Positions 16,561 through 24,348 of a stretch of 64,000 nt of DNA are shown one piece after another. A program made the position numbers and the translations under genes. The notes under the pieces were generated by a model, which saw only the letters and a program-made list of their open reading frames with translations, ran no database searches and had not been told where the DNA came from. This DNA is from Eubacterium sp. OM08-24 (lineage in GTDB: Bacteria; Bacillota; Clostridia; Oscillospirales; Acutalibacteraceae): the NCBI RefSeq assembly GCF_003438075.1, contig NZ_QSTA01000004.1, positions 62,001 through 126,000 of the forward strand, read 5' to 3'. Within the stretch, counting starts at the first letter, position 1. Every line of letters starts with the position of its first letter.

Positions 16561-17745
16561 ATGAAAGAAATTATACTTTTAAAAGACGGCGAAATTGTGC
16601 TTAAGGGTCTTAATCGCCGCACATTTGAAGATGTTCTTAAAAAGAATATCAAACACGCACTTTCACCACTGGGCAGTTTTGAAATCAGATCGGCTCAGTC
16701 GATTATATATGTAAAGCCTCTTTCGGACGATATAGACCTTGACGAGGCTTGTCTGAAAATTTCAAGGGTATTCGGTATTGTATCGTATTCAAGAGCGGCT
16801 ATTTGCGAAGAAAAGACCCTTGAATCAATTATGGCTACTGCACCTGTTTACCTTGAAAAGGAGCTTAAAGCAGCCAAAACCTTTAAGGTAGAGGCAAGGA
16901 GAAGTGACAAACGCTTTCCGTACAAGTCACCTGAAATTTGTGCCGAGCTTGGCGGAGTAATTCTTGATAAATTTCCGCATTTGAGTGTAGATGTTCATAA
17001 TCCCGACCTTATTGTAAATGTTGAGGTTCGTGATTTTGGCGCATATGTTCACGGTGCGGCTCTCAAGGGCGCAGGCGGTATTCCTGTTGGCACAAGCGGC
17101 AACGCAGCCATTCTTATAAGCGGCGGCATTGACTCGCCTATTGCTGCATATATGATGGCGAAAAGAGGCCTAAAGCTGACAGCAATTCACTTTGCAAGTC
17201 CTCCGTACACAAGCAAAAGAGCGGAAGACAAGGTTGTAAGACTTTTAAGACGAGTAAGCCGTTATGCAGGCAAAATGACAATGTATACGGTTCCGTTTAC
17301 AAAAATTCAGGAAACAATAAAAAATGAATGTCCCGAAGAGCTTTTTACAATCATTATGCGCAGACTTATGATGCAGATTTCCTCACGAATTGCCGAGGAT
17401 AATAATTGTACGGCGCTTATTACGGGTGAGAGCCTCGGTCAGGTTGCAAGCCAGACAATCGGCGCTCTCAGCTGTACCGATGAGGCGGCGGATTTACTTG
17501 TGTTCAGACCGCTGATTGGTATGGATAAGCAGGAAATAATTGATATTTCTTACAAGATAGACACATACGATATTTCAATAGAGCCGTATGAGGATTGCTG
17601 TACGGTGTTTACCCCAAAGCATCCGAGAACACGCCCTGTTTTGAAGTATGTTAAAGAGGCACAGGAAAAGGCAGACTTTGCACCAATGATTGAAGAGGCA
17701 CTCGCAAATCTTAAGGTTACAGAGATTTCTGCTCAAGATGAATAA
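16561..17745 (+). CDS. thiI: tRNA 4-thiouridine synthase ThiI
   Basis: This 394-residue enzyme adenylates U8 of tRNA and replaces oxygen with sulfur. It has an N-terminal ferredoxin-like/THUMP region (about 1-165) and a PP-loop ATPase domain with SGGIDS at 187-192. It ends after the PP-loop domain and lacks the C-terminal rhodanese domain of the E. coli protein, which is normal for Firmicutes; there the persulfide comes straight from the partner desulfurase encoded just upstream. Confidence 0.93.
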   Translation: MKEIILLKDGEIVLKGLNRRTFEDVLKKNIKHALSPLGSFEIRSAQSIIYVKPLSDDIDLDEACLKISRVFGIVSYSRAAICEEKTLESIMATAPVYLEKELKAAKTFKVEARRSDKRFPYKSPEICAELGGVILDKFPHLSVDVHNPDLIVNVEVRDFGAYVHGAALKGAGGIPVGTSGNAAILISGGIDSPIAAYMMAKRGLKLTAIHFASPPYTSKRAEDKVVRLLRRVSRYAGKMTMYTVPFTKIQETIKNECPEELFTIIMRRLMMQISSRIAEDNNCTALITGESLGQVASQTIGALSCTDEAADLLVFRPLIGMDKQEIIDISYKIDTYDISIEPYEDCCTVFTPKHPRTRPVLKYVKEAQEKADFAPMIEEALANLKVTEISAQDE

Positions 17746-17783
17746 TATACCAAAATTACCATGACACGAAAGGATGAACCTGC

Positions 17784-19763
17784 GTGGATATTGAAATTTT
17801 ATTGGTAAACCAAAACGATGATACAGCTGTTGACAACAGTGAGCTTTCGGGCAAACTTGCCGAAAACGGTTTTATGCTTACCTATGTAACACCCGTTGGA
17901 TTTAAAAGCAAACAAATTATTGCGGCTTTGGATAAATGCGCAGATAACGAAGAAAAGCCCGCTGTTGTAATTGTTGCAAACGCCCTTTCGGATAAGGGAG
18001 CAGACAGCTTTAAAAGGCACTTTTCGGAAGTAGTGGAGCAGGCTGAAAGAGCCGAAAGAGTGAAAGTTCCTAAGGACTATTGGAAAAAGCACGATAAGGC
18101 ACTTAAAAATGCCAAAAAGCTGAAACTTTCCGATGAAAAGGTGCAGGAGATTAAAGACGGCTTTAAGCTATACAGAAAGAAGTCGAAGATTTTTAATCTC
18201 GGTGACTTAGGCAACGGATGTAAAGGCTTTTGCTTTATGTATAAAGGTATGAGAATTGCCGTACTGCCGAGAACGAAGTATTCGCTTAATAATACCGAGG
18301 ATATGATTGTTGCGGCGGCGCTGAAAGCTATTGAGGTTTTCGAGTACAACGAGGCTGAGTATCCCGGAGGATTCAGCAAGGTGGAGTATGTTCCGCCAAG
18401 AAAAGGCTTTAAGTACTGCTTTATTCCTATGCGTGGCGACAGCGGCAAAGATGTGGCGAGAAAATCGGTTGCACTTGTATCGCTTGCGGTATTTATCGGC
18501 GCTCTTTCAATGCTGTTTTACAATATGGTTTACTTAAGCTATCAGAATAAAGAAAAAATGAATGATATTCAGATGATTTACCATAATACCACTGACAACA
18601 GTTCCTCTCAGGAAGGTGATAAAAAGCCTACCGAGGAGGAAAAGGTGGATTGGGCAAAGCTCAGGGATATTAACAAAGAAATTGTGGGCTGGGTTGAAAT
18701 TAACGATACCCAAATCGACTACCCTGTTTTGTATCACGAGGGCGACAGCCGTTCTTCTCAGTATTATCTTTACAGAGATTATAAAGGCAATCCCGATGAT
18801 TGGGGCAGTGTGTTTATTGATTACCGCAGTACCAAGAGTACAAAGAGCAAAAATGTAATTATGCATGGTCATCATATGAATGACGGCACAATGTTTGCCG
18901 ATATGCTTAAATACGGCAGATATTCAATAGATATGGATTTCTACAAAAAATCCCCTACAATTACATTTAACACTCCCGAAGAAAACGCAACATACAAGAT
19001 TATTTCAGTGTTTAAGACAAATACATTGTCAAGCCATGGCGAATTTTTCAATTATATGATAGGCGAGTTCCAAAACGAAAAGGAATTTATGAACTATGTT
19101 TACAATGTAAGAGTTCGTTCAATGGTAAACTGTCCTGTTGATGTAAACGAAGATGACAGCCTTATTACACTTTCAACCTGTTCTTACGAATATACCGATT
19201 TCAGAACGGTAATTGTTGCAAGAAAGGTAAGAAAGGGAGAATCTGCAAAGGTTGATGTTTCTCAGGCATCGGCAAACAATAATGCAGTATGGCCGCAGGT
19301 TTACTATGACAGAAACGGCGGCACCCGTCCGACTGTAACAGATTTCTGCACAGCATATGACGCAGGTCAGATTGATTGGTACAGCGGCGATTATGACTTT
19401 AAGGATCAGAAAATTGTTGAGGCTACTACCGCTCCTGTTGCAACAGACGCACAGGGCAACACAGTAAAGCCTACTCAGCCAACAACTGCTGAGCCTACAA
19501 CGCAGGCAAAGGTTTATGTGACTGTTAAGTTTATTAACTTTGACGGTTCTCTGATAAGCGAGCAAAAGGTTGAAGTAGGTAAGGCGGCAAAAGCACCGGC
19601 AGATCCGGTACAGCCGAGCGACGATTATTATGATTATATATTCAAAGGATGGCAGCTTGATTTCAGCAAGGTTTACAGCGATATGACAATCGCACCGAAT
19701 TTTGAGCCTGTACTGAAACAACAGCCTACCGATGCGGTATCGGAGGAGGTAATGTCGGAGTGA
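17784..19763 (+). CDS. Class B sortase with a CinA/MoaB-like N-terminal domain and a C-terminal B-repeat
   Basis: This 659-residue membrane protein starts at GTG 17784, 9 nt after GAAAGGA. Residues 1-190 resemble the molybdopterin-binding fold of CinA/MoaB (the LAENGFMLTYVTPVGF stretch and a later KGMRIAVLPRTKYS stretch). One membrane helix follows (about 228-250). The sortase domain (about 290-485) has His363 in HGHHMND, Cys466 in TLSTCSYEY and Arg474, matching the class B catalytic set. A Thr/Pro linker (about 545-565) leads to an InlB B-repeat-like module (VTVKFINFDGSLISEQKV to WQLDFSKVYSDM). The soluble N-terminus would be cytoplasmic and the sortase outside. Such a fusion is unusual. The next gene overlaps by 4 nt and may be functionally linked. 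Confidence 0.85.
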   Translation: MDIEILLVNQNDDTAVDNSELSGKLAENGFMLTYVTPVGFKSKQIIAALDKCADNEEKPAVVIVANALSDKGADSFKRHFSEVVEQAERAERVKVPKDYWKKHDKALKNAKKLKLSDEKVQEIKDGFKLYRKKSKIFNLGDLGNGCKGFCFMYKGMRIAVLPRTKYSLNNTEDMIVAAALKAIEVFEYNEAEYPGGFSKVEYVPPRKGFKYCFIPMRGDSGKDVARKSVALVSLAVFIGALSMLFYNMVYLSYQNKEKMNDIQMIYHNTTDNSSSQEGDKKPTEEEKVDWAKLRDINKEIVGWVEINDTQIDYPVLYHEGDSRSSQYYLYRDYKGNPDDWGSVFIDYRSTKSTKSKNVIMHGHHMNDGTMFADMLKYGRYSIDMDFYKKSPTITFNTPEENATYKIISVFKTNTLSSHGEFFNYMIGEFQNEKEFMNYVYNVRVRSMVNCPVDVNEDDSLITLSTCSYEYTDFRTVIVARKVRKGESAKVDVSQASANNNAVWPQVYYDRNGGTRPTVTDFCTAYDAGQIDWYSGDYDFKDQKIVEATTAPVATDAQGNTVKPTQPTTAEPTTQAKVYVTVKFINFDGSLISEQKVEVGKAAKAPADPVQPSDDYYDYIFKGWQLDFSKVYSDMTIAPNFEPVLKQQPTDAVSEEVMSE

Positions 19764-20182
19764 CGGGTGAACTGATTTTTTACGCCGCTCGCAAAACCTC
19801 ACTTTGCGAAAGGTCTTTGAGAAAGAGCTTTTCTGAGCTTGATATGATTGCCGGAGAATCAAACTTTGCGGCAAACTGCAAGGCGCTTGGAGAGCTGGTT
19901 GTAAGTTCACTCCAAACAAATGACATTGTTTTTGTTACGGGTGGCTTAGATATAGGCGGAGATACCGACAGTCCGAGTGTTTTTGCAAGGGCGCTTGCGG
20001 ATAATCCGCCAAAGGAAATGAAAAGGTTAAAAAATTCCTCAGGCAGCGACGGCTATGTGTTTGCAACGGAGAGTCAGGCAATAATTCTTTTGCCCGATGA
20101 TCCGCAGCAGATTGAAAGCATAATGAACGGCGCTTTGCGAGGATTTCTAAAAAGGTATAGGGAAAACAAAATGATTGCTTAA
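19760..20182 (+). CDS. Small protein with a CinA/MoaB-like motif, coupled to the sortase gene
   Basis: This 140-residue protein starts at GTG 19760 in a GTGA overlap with the sortase stop, with GGAGGAGGT 9 nt upstream. The segment DIVFVTGGLDIGGDTDSP resembles the VITTGGLGPTxDD loop of CinA/MoaB-fold proteins, and AIILLPDDPQQIESIM resembles the following VLPGPPSE segment. The match is partial and rests on pattern only. The same fold is suspected at the N-terminus of the sortase, so the two may form a pair. Function is unknown. Confidence 0.6.
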   Translation: MTGELIFYAARKTSLCERSLRKSFSELDMIAGESNFAANCKALGELVVSSLQTNDIVFVTGGLDIGGDTDSPSVFARALADNPPKEMKRLKNSSGSDGYVFATESQAIILLPDDPQQIESIMNGALRGFLKRYRENKMIA

Positions 20183-20212
20183 ATGCAGCAAAGAGGAAAG
20201 GAACAGCAATTT

Positions 20213-21472
20213 ATGAAAACAGAAGCATTTGAAAAATACGAGTCATCGGTACGCTCTTATTGCCGACATTTTCCAACAGTTTTTAAAACTGCAAAGGGTT
20301 CAATTATCACTGACGAAGAGGGCAACGATTATATCGACTTTTTCTGTGGTGCAGGTGCCGTAAACTACGGTCATAATAACGAATATATCAAGGAAAAGAC
20401 ACTTGAGTATTTTTCAACAGACGGTATTATTCACGCACTTGATATGTATACAGTGCCAAAGCGTGAGTTTATTGAAACATTTGAAACTAAAATTCTTGAG
20501 CCAAGAGGCTATAATTACAGAATTCAGTTTCCGGGCCCGACAGGTACAAACGCTGTTGAGGCAGCATTGAAACTTGCAAGAAAGTACACCGGCAGAAGAA
20601 ACATCTTTGCATTTATGGGTTGTTTCCATGGTATGACACTCGGCGCACTTTCTGCTACTTCTGAAATGTTTGCAAGAAACGGCGCTATTGCATCTCTTAC
20701 AGACTGCACACATATTCCTGCTCCTTATATGGTAGAGGGACTTGATGTTGTTAAATATATGCAGATGCTCATTGACGATGACCACTCGGCAACAGAAAAG
20801 CCGGCAGCGGTTATTATGGAAACTGTTCAGGCAGAGGGCGGCATCAGAGTATTTGATGTTGAATTTTTAAAGGCTGTAAGAGAGTTCTGCACAAAGAACG
20901 ATATTCTTATGATTGTTGATGATATTCAGATCGGCTGCTGCCGCAGCGGCTCATTCTTCTCGTTTGAGCGTGCAGGTATTCAGCCTGATATTGTTGTAAT
21001 GTCAAAATCAATCGGCGGTATTGGTATGCCAATGTCGGTTGTACTCCACAAGCCTGAAATTGATGTTTGGAAACCGGGCGAGCACAACGGCACATTCAGA
21101 GGAAATCAGCTTTCATTTGTTGCAGGCAAGGCGGCTATCGAGTATCTTCTTGAAAATAATGTTGAGGCTGAAACAGTGCGCAAGGGTGAAATTGTAAAGA
21201 ACTTTGTTGAAAAGGAAATTCTCCCACTCAACGATAAGCTTGAGCTCAGAGGTATAGGTCTTATGTGGGGTATTGACTGCTCTAAGGTAGACCCTGCACT
21301 TGCGTCTAAGCTTTCTGACCTTTGCTTTACAAAGAACCTTATTTGTGAGGTTGCAGGCAGAGAGGGCAGCGTATTCAAGATTATGCCGGCTCTTGTTATT
21401 GAGGACGAACTTCTCTTAAAGGGACTTAACATTGTTAAGGAATCATTTAAGGAACTCCTTGCTAATTATTAA
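20213..21472 (+). CDS. Class III aminotransferase, EctB/diaminobutyrate--2-oxoglutarate type
   Basis: This 419-residue PLP enzyme has its Schiff-base lysine at Lys265 (MSKSIGGIGMPMSVVL). Signatures such as PGPTGTNAVEAALKLAR, CFHGMTLGALSAT and KPGEHNGTFRGNQLSF match the EctB/2,4-diaminobutyrate aminotransferase group. ATG 20213 is favoured, 10 nt after AAAGGA; an upstream in-frame ATG (20183) has no ribosome site. Ectoine genes ectA and ectC are not nearby, so the enzyme may make or use diaminobutyrate or a similar omega-amine for another purpose. A terminator follows. Confidence 0.85.
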   Translation: MKTEAFEKYESSVRSYCRHFPTVFKTAKGSIITDEEGNDYIDFFCGAGAVNYGHNNEYIKEKTLEYFSTDGIIHALDMYTVPKREFIETFETKILEPRGYNYRIQFPGPTGTNAVEAALKLARKYTGRRNIFAFMGCFHGMTLGALSATSEMFARNGAIASLTDCTHIPAPYMVEGLDVVKYMQMLIDDDHSATEKPAAVIMETVQAEGGIRVFDVEFLKAVREFCTKNDILMIVDDIQIGCCRSGSFFSFERAGIQPDIVVMSKSIGGIGMPMSVVLHKPEIDVWKPGEHNGTFRGNQLSFVAGKAAIEYLLENNVEAETVRKGEIVKNFVEKEILPLNDKLELRGIGLMWGIDCSKVDPALASKLSDLCFTKNLICEVAGREGSVFKIMPALVIEDELLLKGLNIVKESFKELLANY

Positions 21473-21485
21473 TCAAAATAAAACT

Positions 21486-21522
21486 AAGCCTGTTCAGCTT
21501 TGCGTGCTGAACAGGCTTTTGC
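21486..21522 (+). terminator. Terminator of the aminotransferase gene
   Basis: AAGCCTGTTCAG and CTGAACAGGCTT form a perfect 12-bp stem with a 9-base loop, followed by a short T-rich stretch. Confidence 0.85.
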
Positions 21523-21596
21523 TTTACTTTGTTGCCCGACCGATAATTTGCTAACCATAATTTGCCCACCCAAAATCTTGATAAAAAACCAAAAAC

Positions 21597-21624
21597 AAAG
21601 GGAATCCGTTTATCGGATTCCCTT
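21597..21624 (-). terminator. Terminator of the HAD phosphatase operon
   Basis: AAAGGGAATCCG and CGGATTCCCTTT form a perfect stem around a 5-base loop, just after the minus-strand stop codon. Confidence 0.8.
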
Positions 21625-22473
21625 TTATAAAAGTTCAATTTCATGCTTTTGTTTTGAGTATTCTCGGTAGAGAGTTTCGCTGATTGCCATTTTGTGAATA
21701 ATATTTTTTACCGTTGTATCAAGTCCGCTGTTCTCACTGTAATCGGCAGGATAAATATAGTCAACTCTGCCTCTCTGTAACAAATCCTCAACCTTTGCGT
21801 CTTTTTTCTGATACACTGCAATAGAATATCCGCCGTAGGCTTTCATCATTTTCATACATGGCACATCAGAAAGTCCGTCGCCAATATAAATCATATTGCA
21901 AAACGGAATACGCTTGCTGTCATCGGGCATTGATTTGTTTAAATCATTATCGTTGGCAACATCAAGCACACCCTTGTTTATGCGGTACACAAACTGAGTT
22001 TTGTTTGTGTAGTTTACATCGGTTTTCGGCCATACGCCGTTGCCGTTTTCGTCATAAAGAAATTCGCAGGCAAATATGCTTTTAAATTCATTTGCAATCT
22101 GTGTGCCCTCAATAATCTCTTTAAGTCCCGAAGAAATTACATAATGCTCCACGCATACGCCAAGGCTCTCTCCATAAGCGTTTATTCGTGAAAACCATTT
22201 TGTAACACCGTCAAAAAGTTCAACCTTTTTGCCCGTTTCAACAAGTTTTTCCCTGAGCAAAGGAATGTTCTTGTCCTTAGATATTTTTACCATTGCATAC
22301 ATATATGCAAGAATTGAGTCCATATGCTCCTTATGACCGATTTCGTTGGTATAGCTCCAAAATTCGTCCTCGGTTATGCCAAGACTCGGAATAAAGCCGT
22401 ATCCCTGCATATCTTTTGTACAAAGCGTTTTATCAAAATCATACATTATTGCAATTATAGGCTTTTCGTTCAT
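21625..22473 (-). CDS. HAD-family hydrolase (phosphatase)
   Basis: This 282-residue protein has HAD motif I D12-F-D14-K-T (nucleophile Asp12), motif II ISSG near residue 118, and motif IV GDGLSDVPCMK. It resembles the phosphoserine phosphatase-like branch but has a long insertion before motif IV. The substrate is unknown. It follows the cyclophilin lipoprotein gene by 9 nt and is probably co-transcribed with it. Confidence 0.82.
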   Translation of the reverse strand: MNEKPIIAIMYDFDKTLCTKDMQGYGFIPSLGITEDEFWSYTNEIGHKEHMDSILAYMYAMVKISKDKNIPLLREKLVETGKKVELFDGVTKWFSRINAYGESLGVCVEHYVISSGLKEIIEGTQIANEFKSIFACEFLYDENGNGVWPKTDVNYTNKTQFVYRINKGVLDVANDNDLNKSMPDDSKRIPFCNMIYIGDGLSDVPCMKMMKAYGGYSIAVYQKKDAKVEDLLQRGRVDYIYPADYSENSGLDTTVKNIIHKMAISETLYREYSKQKHEIELL

Positions 22474-22482
22474 AATAACCTC

Positions 22483-23463
22483 TTACTGTGCCGAATAGGT
22501 TGTGATTTCAACAGAAGTTATAGTAATGTCTTCTGTCGGCTTATTTGTAGATGAGTCAACATTTACTGCGGCAATGGCATCTACCACATCCATTCCGTCA
22601 ATTACCTGTGCAAATACTGTGTGTCCTCTGTCCACCGCATTGTATGCACCGTCAAGATACGGATTGCCGCCGTTATCGTTATACAGCTTTTTAATTTCAT
22701 CACTGATTACATCTGTGTTGTAGCAAAATGTTCCGTTCTGCTGAACAAAAGCAGAGAAAAGCTCTGAATCCCTGTAGTTTTCAAGCTGTGCTTTTACATT
22801 TGTCCACTGATTTTCATAAGCGGCAAAACCGCCGTTCTTTTGGAATGCCTCCGGTGTTGTTTGGTTAATAAAGAACTGACTGCCGTTTGTATCAGGGCCG
22901 CTGTTCGCCATTGATACAGCTCCTCTTATGTTAAAGAGCTTGTCGCAGAATTCGTCCTCGAAGTTTTCACCGTATGAGCTTGTGCCGCCCGTACCGTTTG
23001 CGTTTTCGTAGTCACCGCCCTGAATCATAAAGTCATTGATTACACGATGAAAAATTGTATTGTTGTATTTGCCCTCGTTGGCAAGGTTAATGAAGTTTGT
23101 AACGGTCTTTGGTGCTTGGTCGGCAAAAAGGCGGAGCTTTATGTCGCCCTTTGATGTGTGCATAATTGCAATGGTGTCGCCGTCTTTTGGTGCTTCAAGC
23201 TGAAATCCGACGGGGTTGCTGTCATAATTGATAGAAGGGTTTATGCCCACTGTTGACGGCACTATGCCCATATCTTCAAGCGCAGATACCGCAGGCTTGC
23301 CTACCTTAGCCTCGTCGCTTGTAGCAACGGCAGTAGTGGTGGGTTCTTCGGCTTTTGAGCTTTCAGGCTTTTCTTTATTATCGGAACAGCCTGCCGCAAA
23401 GGCAGGAATAAGCGCAAGTGCCACTATAAGGCACAAAGTTTTTTTTATTTTGTTGTATTTCAT
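22483..23463 (-). CDS. Cyclophilin-type peptidyl-prolyl isomerase lipoprotein
   Basis: This 326-residue exported protein has a lipobox (AAGC, lipidated Cys26), then a Ser/Glu/Thr-rich linker and a cyclophilin domain (about 95-320): [36 protein letters not shown] and [15 protein letters not shown]. An insertion of about 70 residues (roughly 215-285) separates these motifs from the last strand motif [13 protein letters not shown]. It probably assists folding of secreted proteins at the outer face of the membrane. It is the first gene of a two-gene operon. Confidence 0.9.
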   Translation of the reverse strand: MKYNKIKKTLCLIVALALIPAFAAGCSDNKEKPESSKAEEPTTTAVATSDEAKVGKPAVSALEDMGIVPSTVGINPSINYDSNPVGFQLEAPKDGDTIAIMHTSKGDIKLRLFADQAPKTVTNFINLANEGKYNNTIFHRVINDFMIQGGDYENANGTGGTSSYGENFEDEFCDKLFNIRGAVSMANSGPDTNGSQFFINQTTPEAFQKNGGFAAYENQWTNVKAQLENYRDSELFSAFVQQNGTFCYNTDVISDEIKKLYNDNGGNPYLDGAYNAVDRGHTVFAQVIDGMDVVDAIAAVNVDSSTNKPTEDITITSVEITTYSAQ

Positions 23464-23502
23464 ATTGTATGAATTCCTTTCGGTACAAATTTATACATTT
23501 TT

Positions 23503-23531
23503 ATCATAACATATTTTAATAAAAAATGCAA
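23503..23531 (-). promoter_or_regulatory. Probable promoter of the cyclophilin-HAD operon
   Basis: On the minus strand TTGCAT (23531-23526) and TATGAT (23508-23503) are separated by 17 bp, about 40 bp before the start. Confidence 0.45.
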
Positions 23532-23647
23532 CTTTTTAAGTGAATTAGCCAATTTTTCGAGTTTTTGAGTTTGCTCGAAAAAATAATTACTTGTATTGTT
23601 TTATTATGCTTAGTGTGTTACAATAATAAAGTATAGCTATGCAGTCG

Positions 23648-23672
23648 GTTTTAAGATGCTTTAACTTAAAAC
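23648..23672 (+). promoter_or_regulatory. Leader hairpin before the methionine synthase genes
   Basis: GTTTTAAG (23648-23655) and CTTAAAAC (23665-23672) form a perfect 8-bp stem directly followed by GGAG, the ribosome site of the next gene. Its role is unknown. I see no B12-box sequence. Confidence 0.35.
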
Positions 23673-23685
23673 GGAGTGCATTGAT

Positions 23686-24348
23686 ATGTATAGGGGTTAT
23701 ACTATGATAAAATTAGAAAAGCTTAACAGAAACGAGGCAGTGCGCTATCTCGGTGGGGCAGGTATTCAGCTCAACTACCGAATGGATGTACTGATGAACG
23801 AATGTGAAAAGGCGGTGCTTGAAAAAGCCTCGCCAAAATATCTTTATACAGAAAAAGACTTGCCTTGCCCTCAGCTTATGGGCGGCAAAGATATAGAGTC
23901 GCACCTAAGCGGATGTGAAAAAGCTATTGTAATGTGCGCTACTATCGGCACTGAGGTTGATAAACTCATAAGAATTTCGCAGATTTCCGATATGGCTCGT
24001 GCTGTGGTAATGGACAGTCTTGCGAGTGTTGCCGTTGAGCAGGTATGCAATACCTTTGACAAAATAATTGCGGAAAAATACAGCGATTACAATATGACAT
24101 TTCGATTTAGTCCGGGCTATGGCGACTATCCGATAGAAATGCAAAAGGTAGTATTGCAGATGCTCGATGCGCCAAAGAAAATAGGGCTTTGCACAAATGA
24201 CAATTTTTTGCTTATGCCTGCAAAGTCGGTTACGGCTGTAATGGGACTTTCTAAAAATCCGATAGAACGAAAAAAGCGTGGCTGTGCCATCTGTAATATG
24301 AGAGAAACCTGTAAATTCAGAAGAAAGGGGCTTCATTGTGGGGTTTAG
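23686..24348 (+). CDS. Stand-alone methionine synthase reactivation-domain protein
   Basis: This 220-residue protein is homologous to the C-terminal AdoMet-binding activation domain of cobalamin-dependent methionine synthase (residues FRFSPGYGDYPIEMQKVVLQML and LMPAKSVTAVMGLS). The domain supplies a methyl group from AdoMet to rescue oxidised cobalamin. A four-Cys tail, CAICNMRETCKFRRKGLHC, suggests a metal site. GGAG lies 9 nt before ATG 23686; ATG 23704, behind AGGGG, is an alternative. It overlaps metH by 11 nt, and that metH lacks this domain, so together they rebuild the full enzyme. Confidence 0.88.
   Translation: MYRGYTMIKLEKLNRNEAVRYLGGAGIQLNYRMDVLMNECEKAVLEKASPKYLYTEKDLPCPQLMGGKDIESHLSGCEKAIVMCATIGTEVDKLIRISQISDMARAVVMDSLASVAVEQVCNTFDKIIAEKYSDYNMTFRFSPGYGDYPIEMQKVVLQMLDAPKKIGLCTNDNFLLMPAKSVTAVMGLSKNPIERKKRGCAICNMRETCKFRRKGLHCGV

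Noticed and set aside
23464..23685. Cobalamin or S-box riboswitch before the methionine synthase genes
   Set aside because: No B12-box or SAM-I core sequences are seen; only one short A/T-rich hairpin is present.
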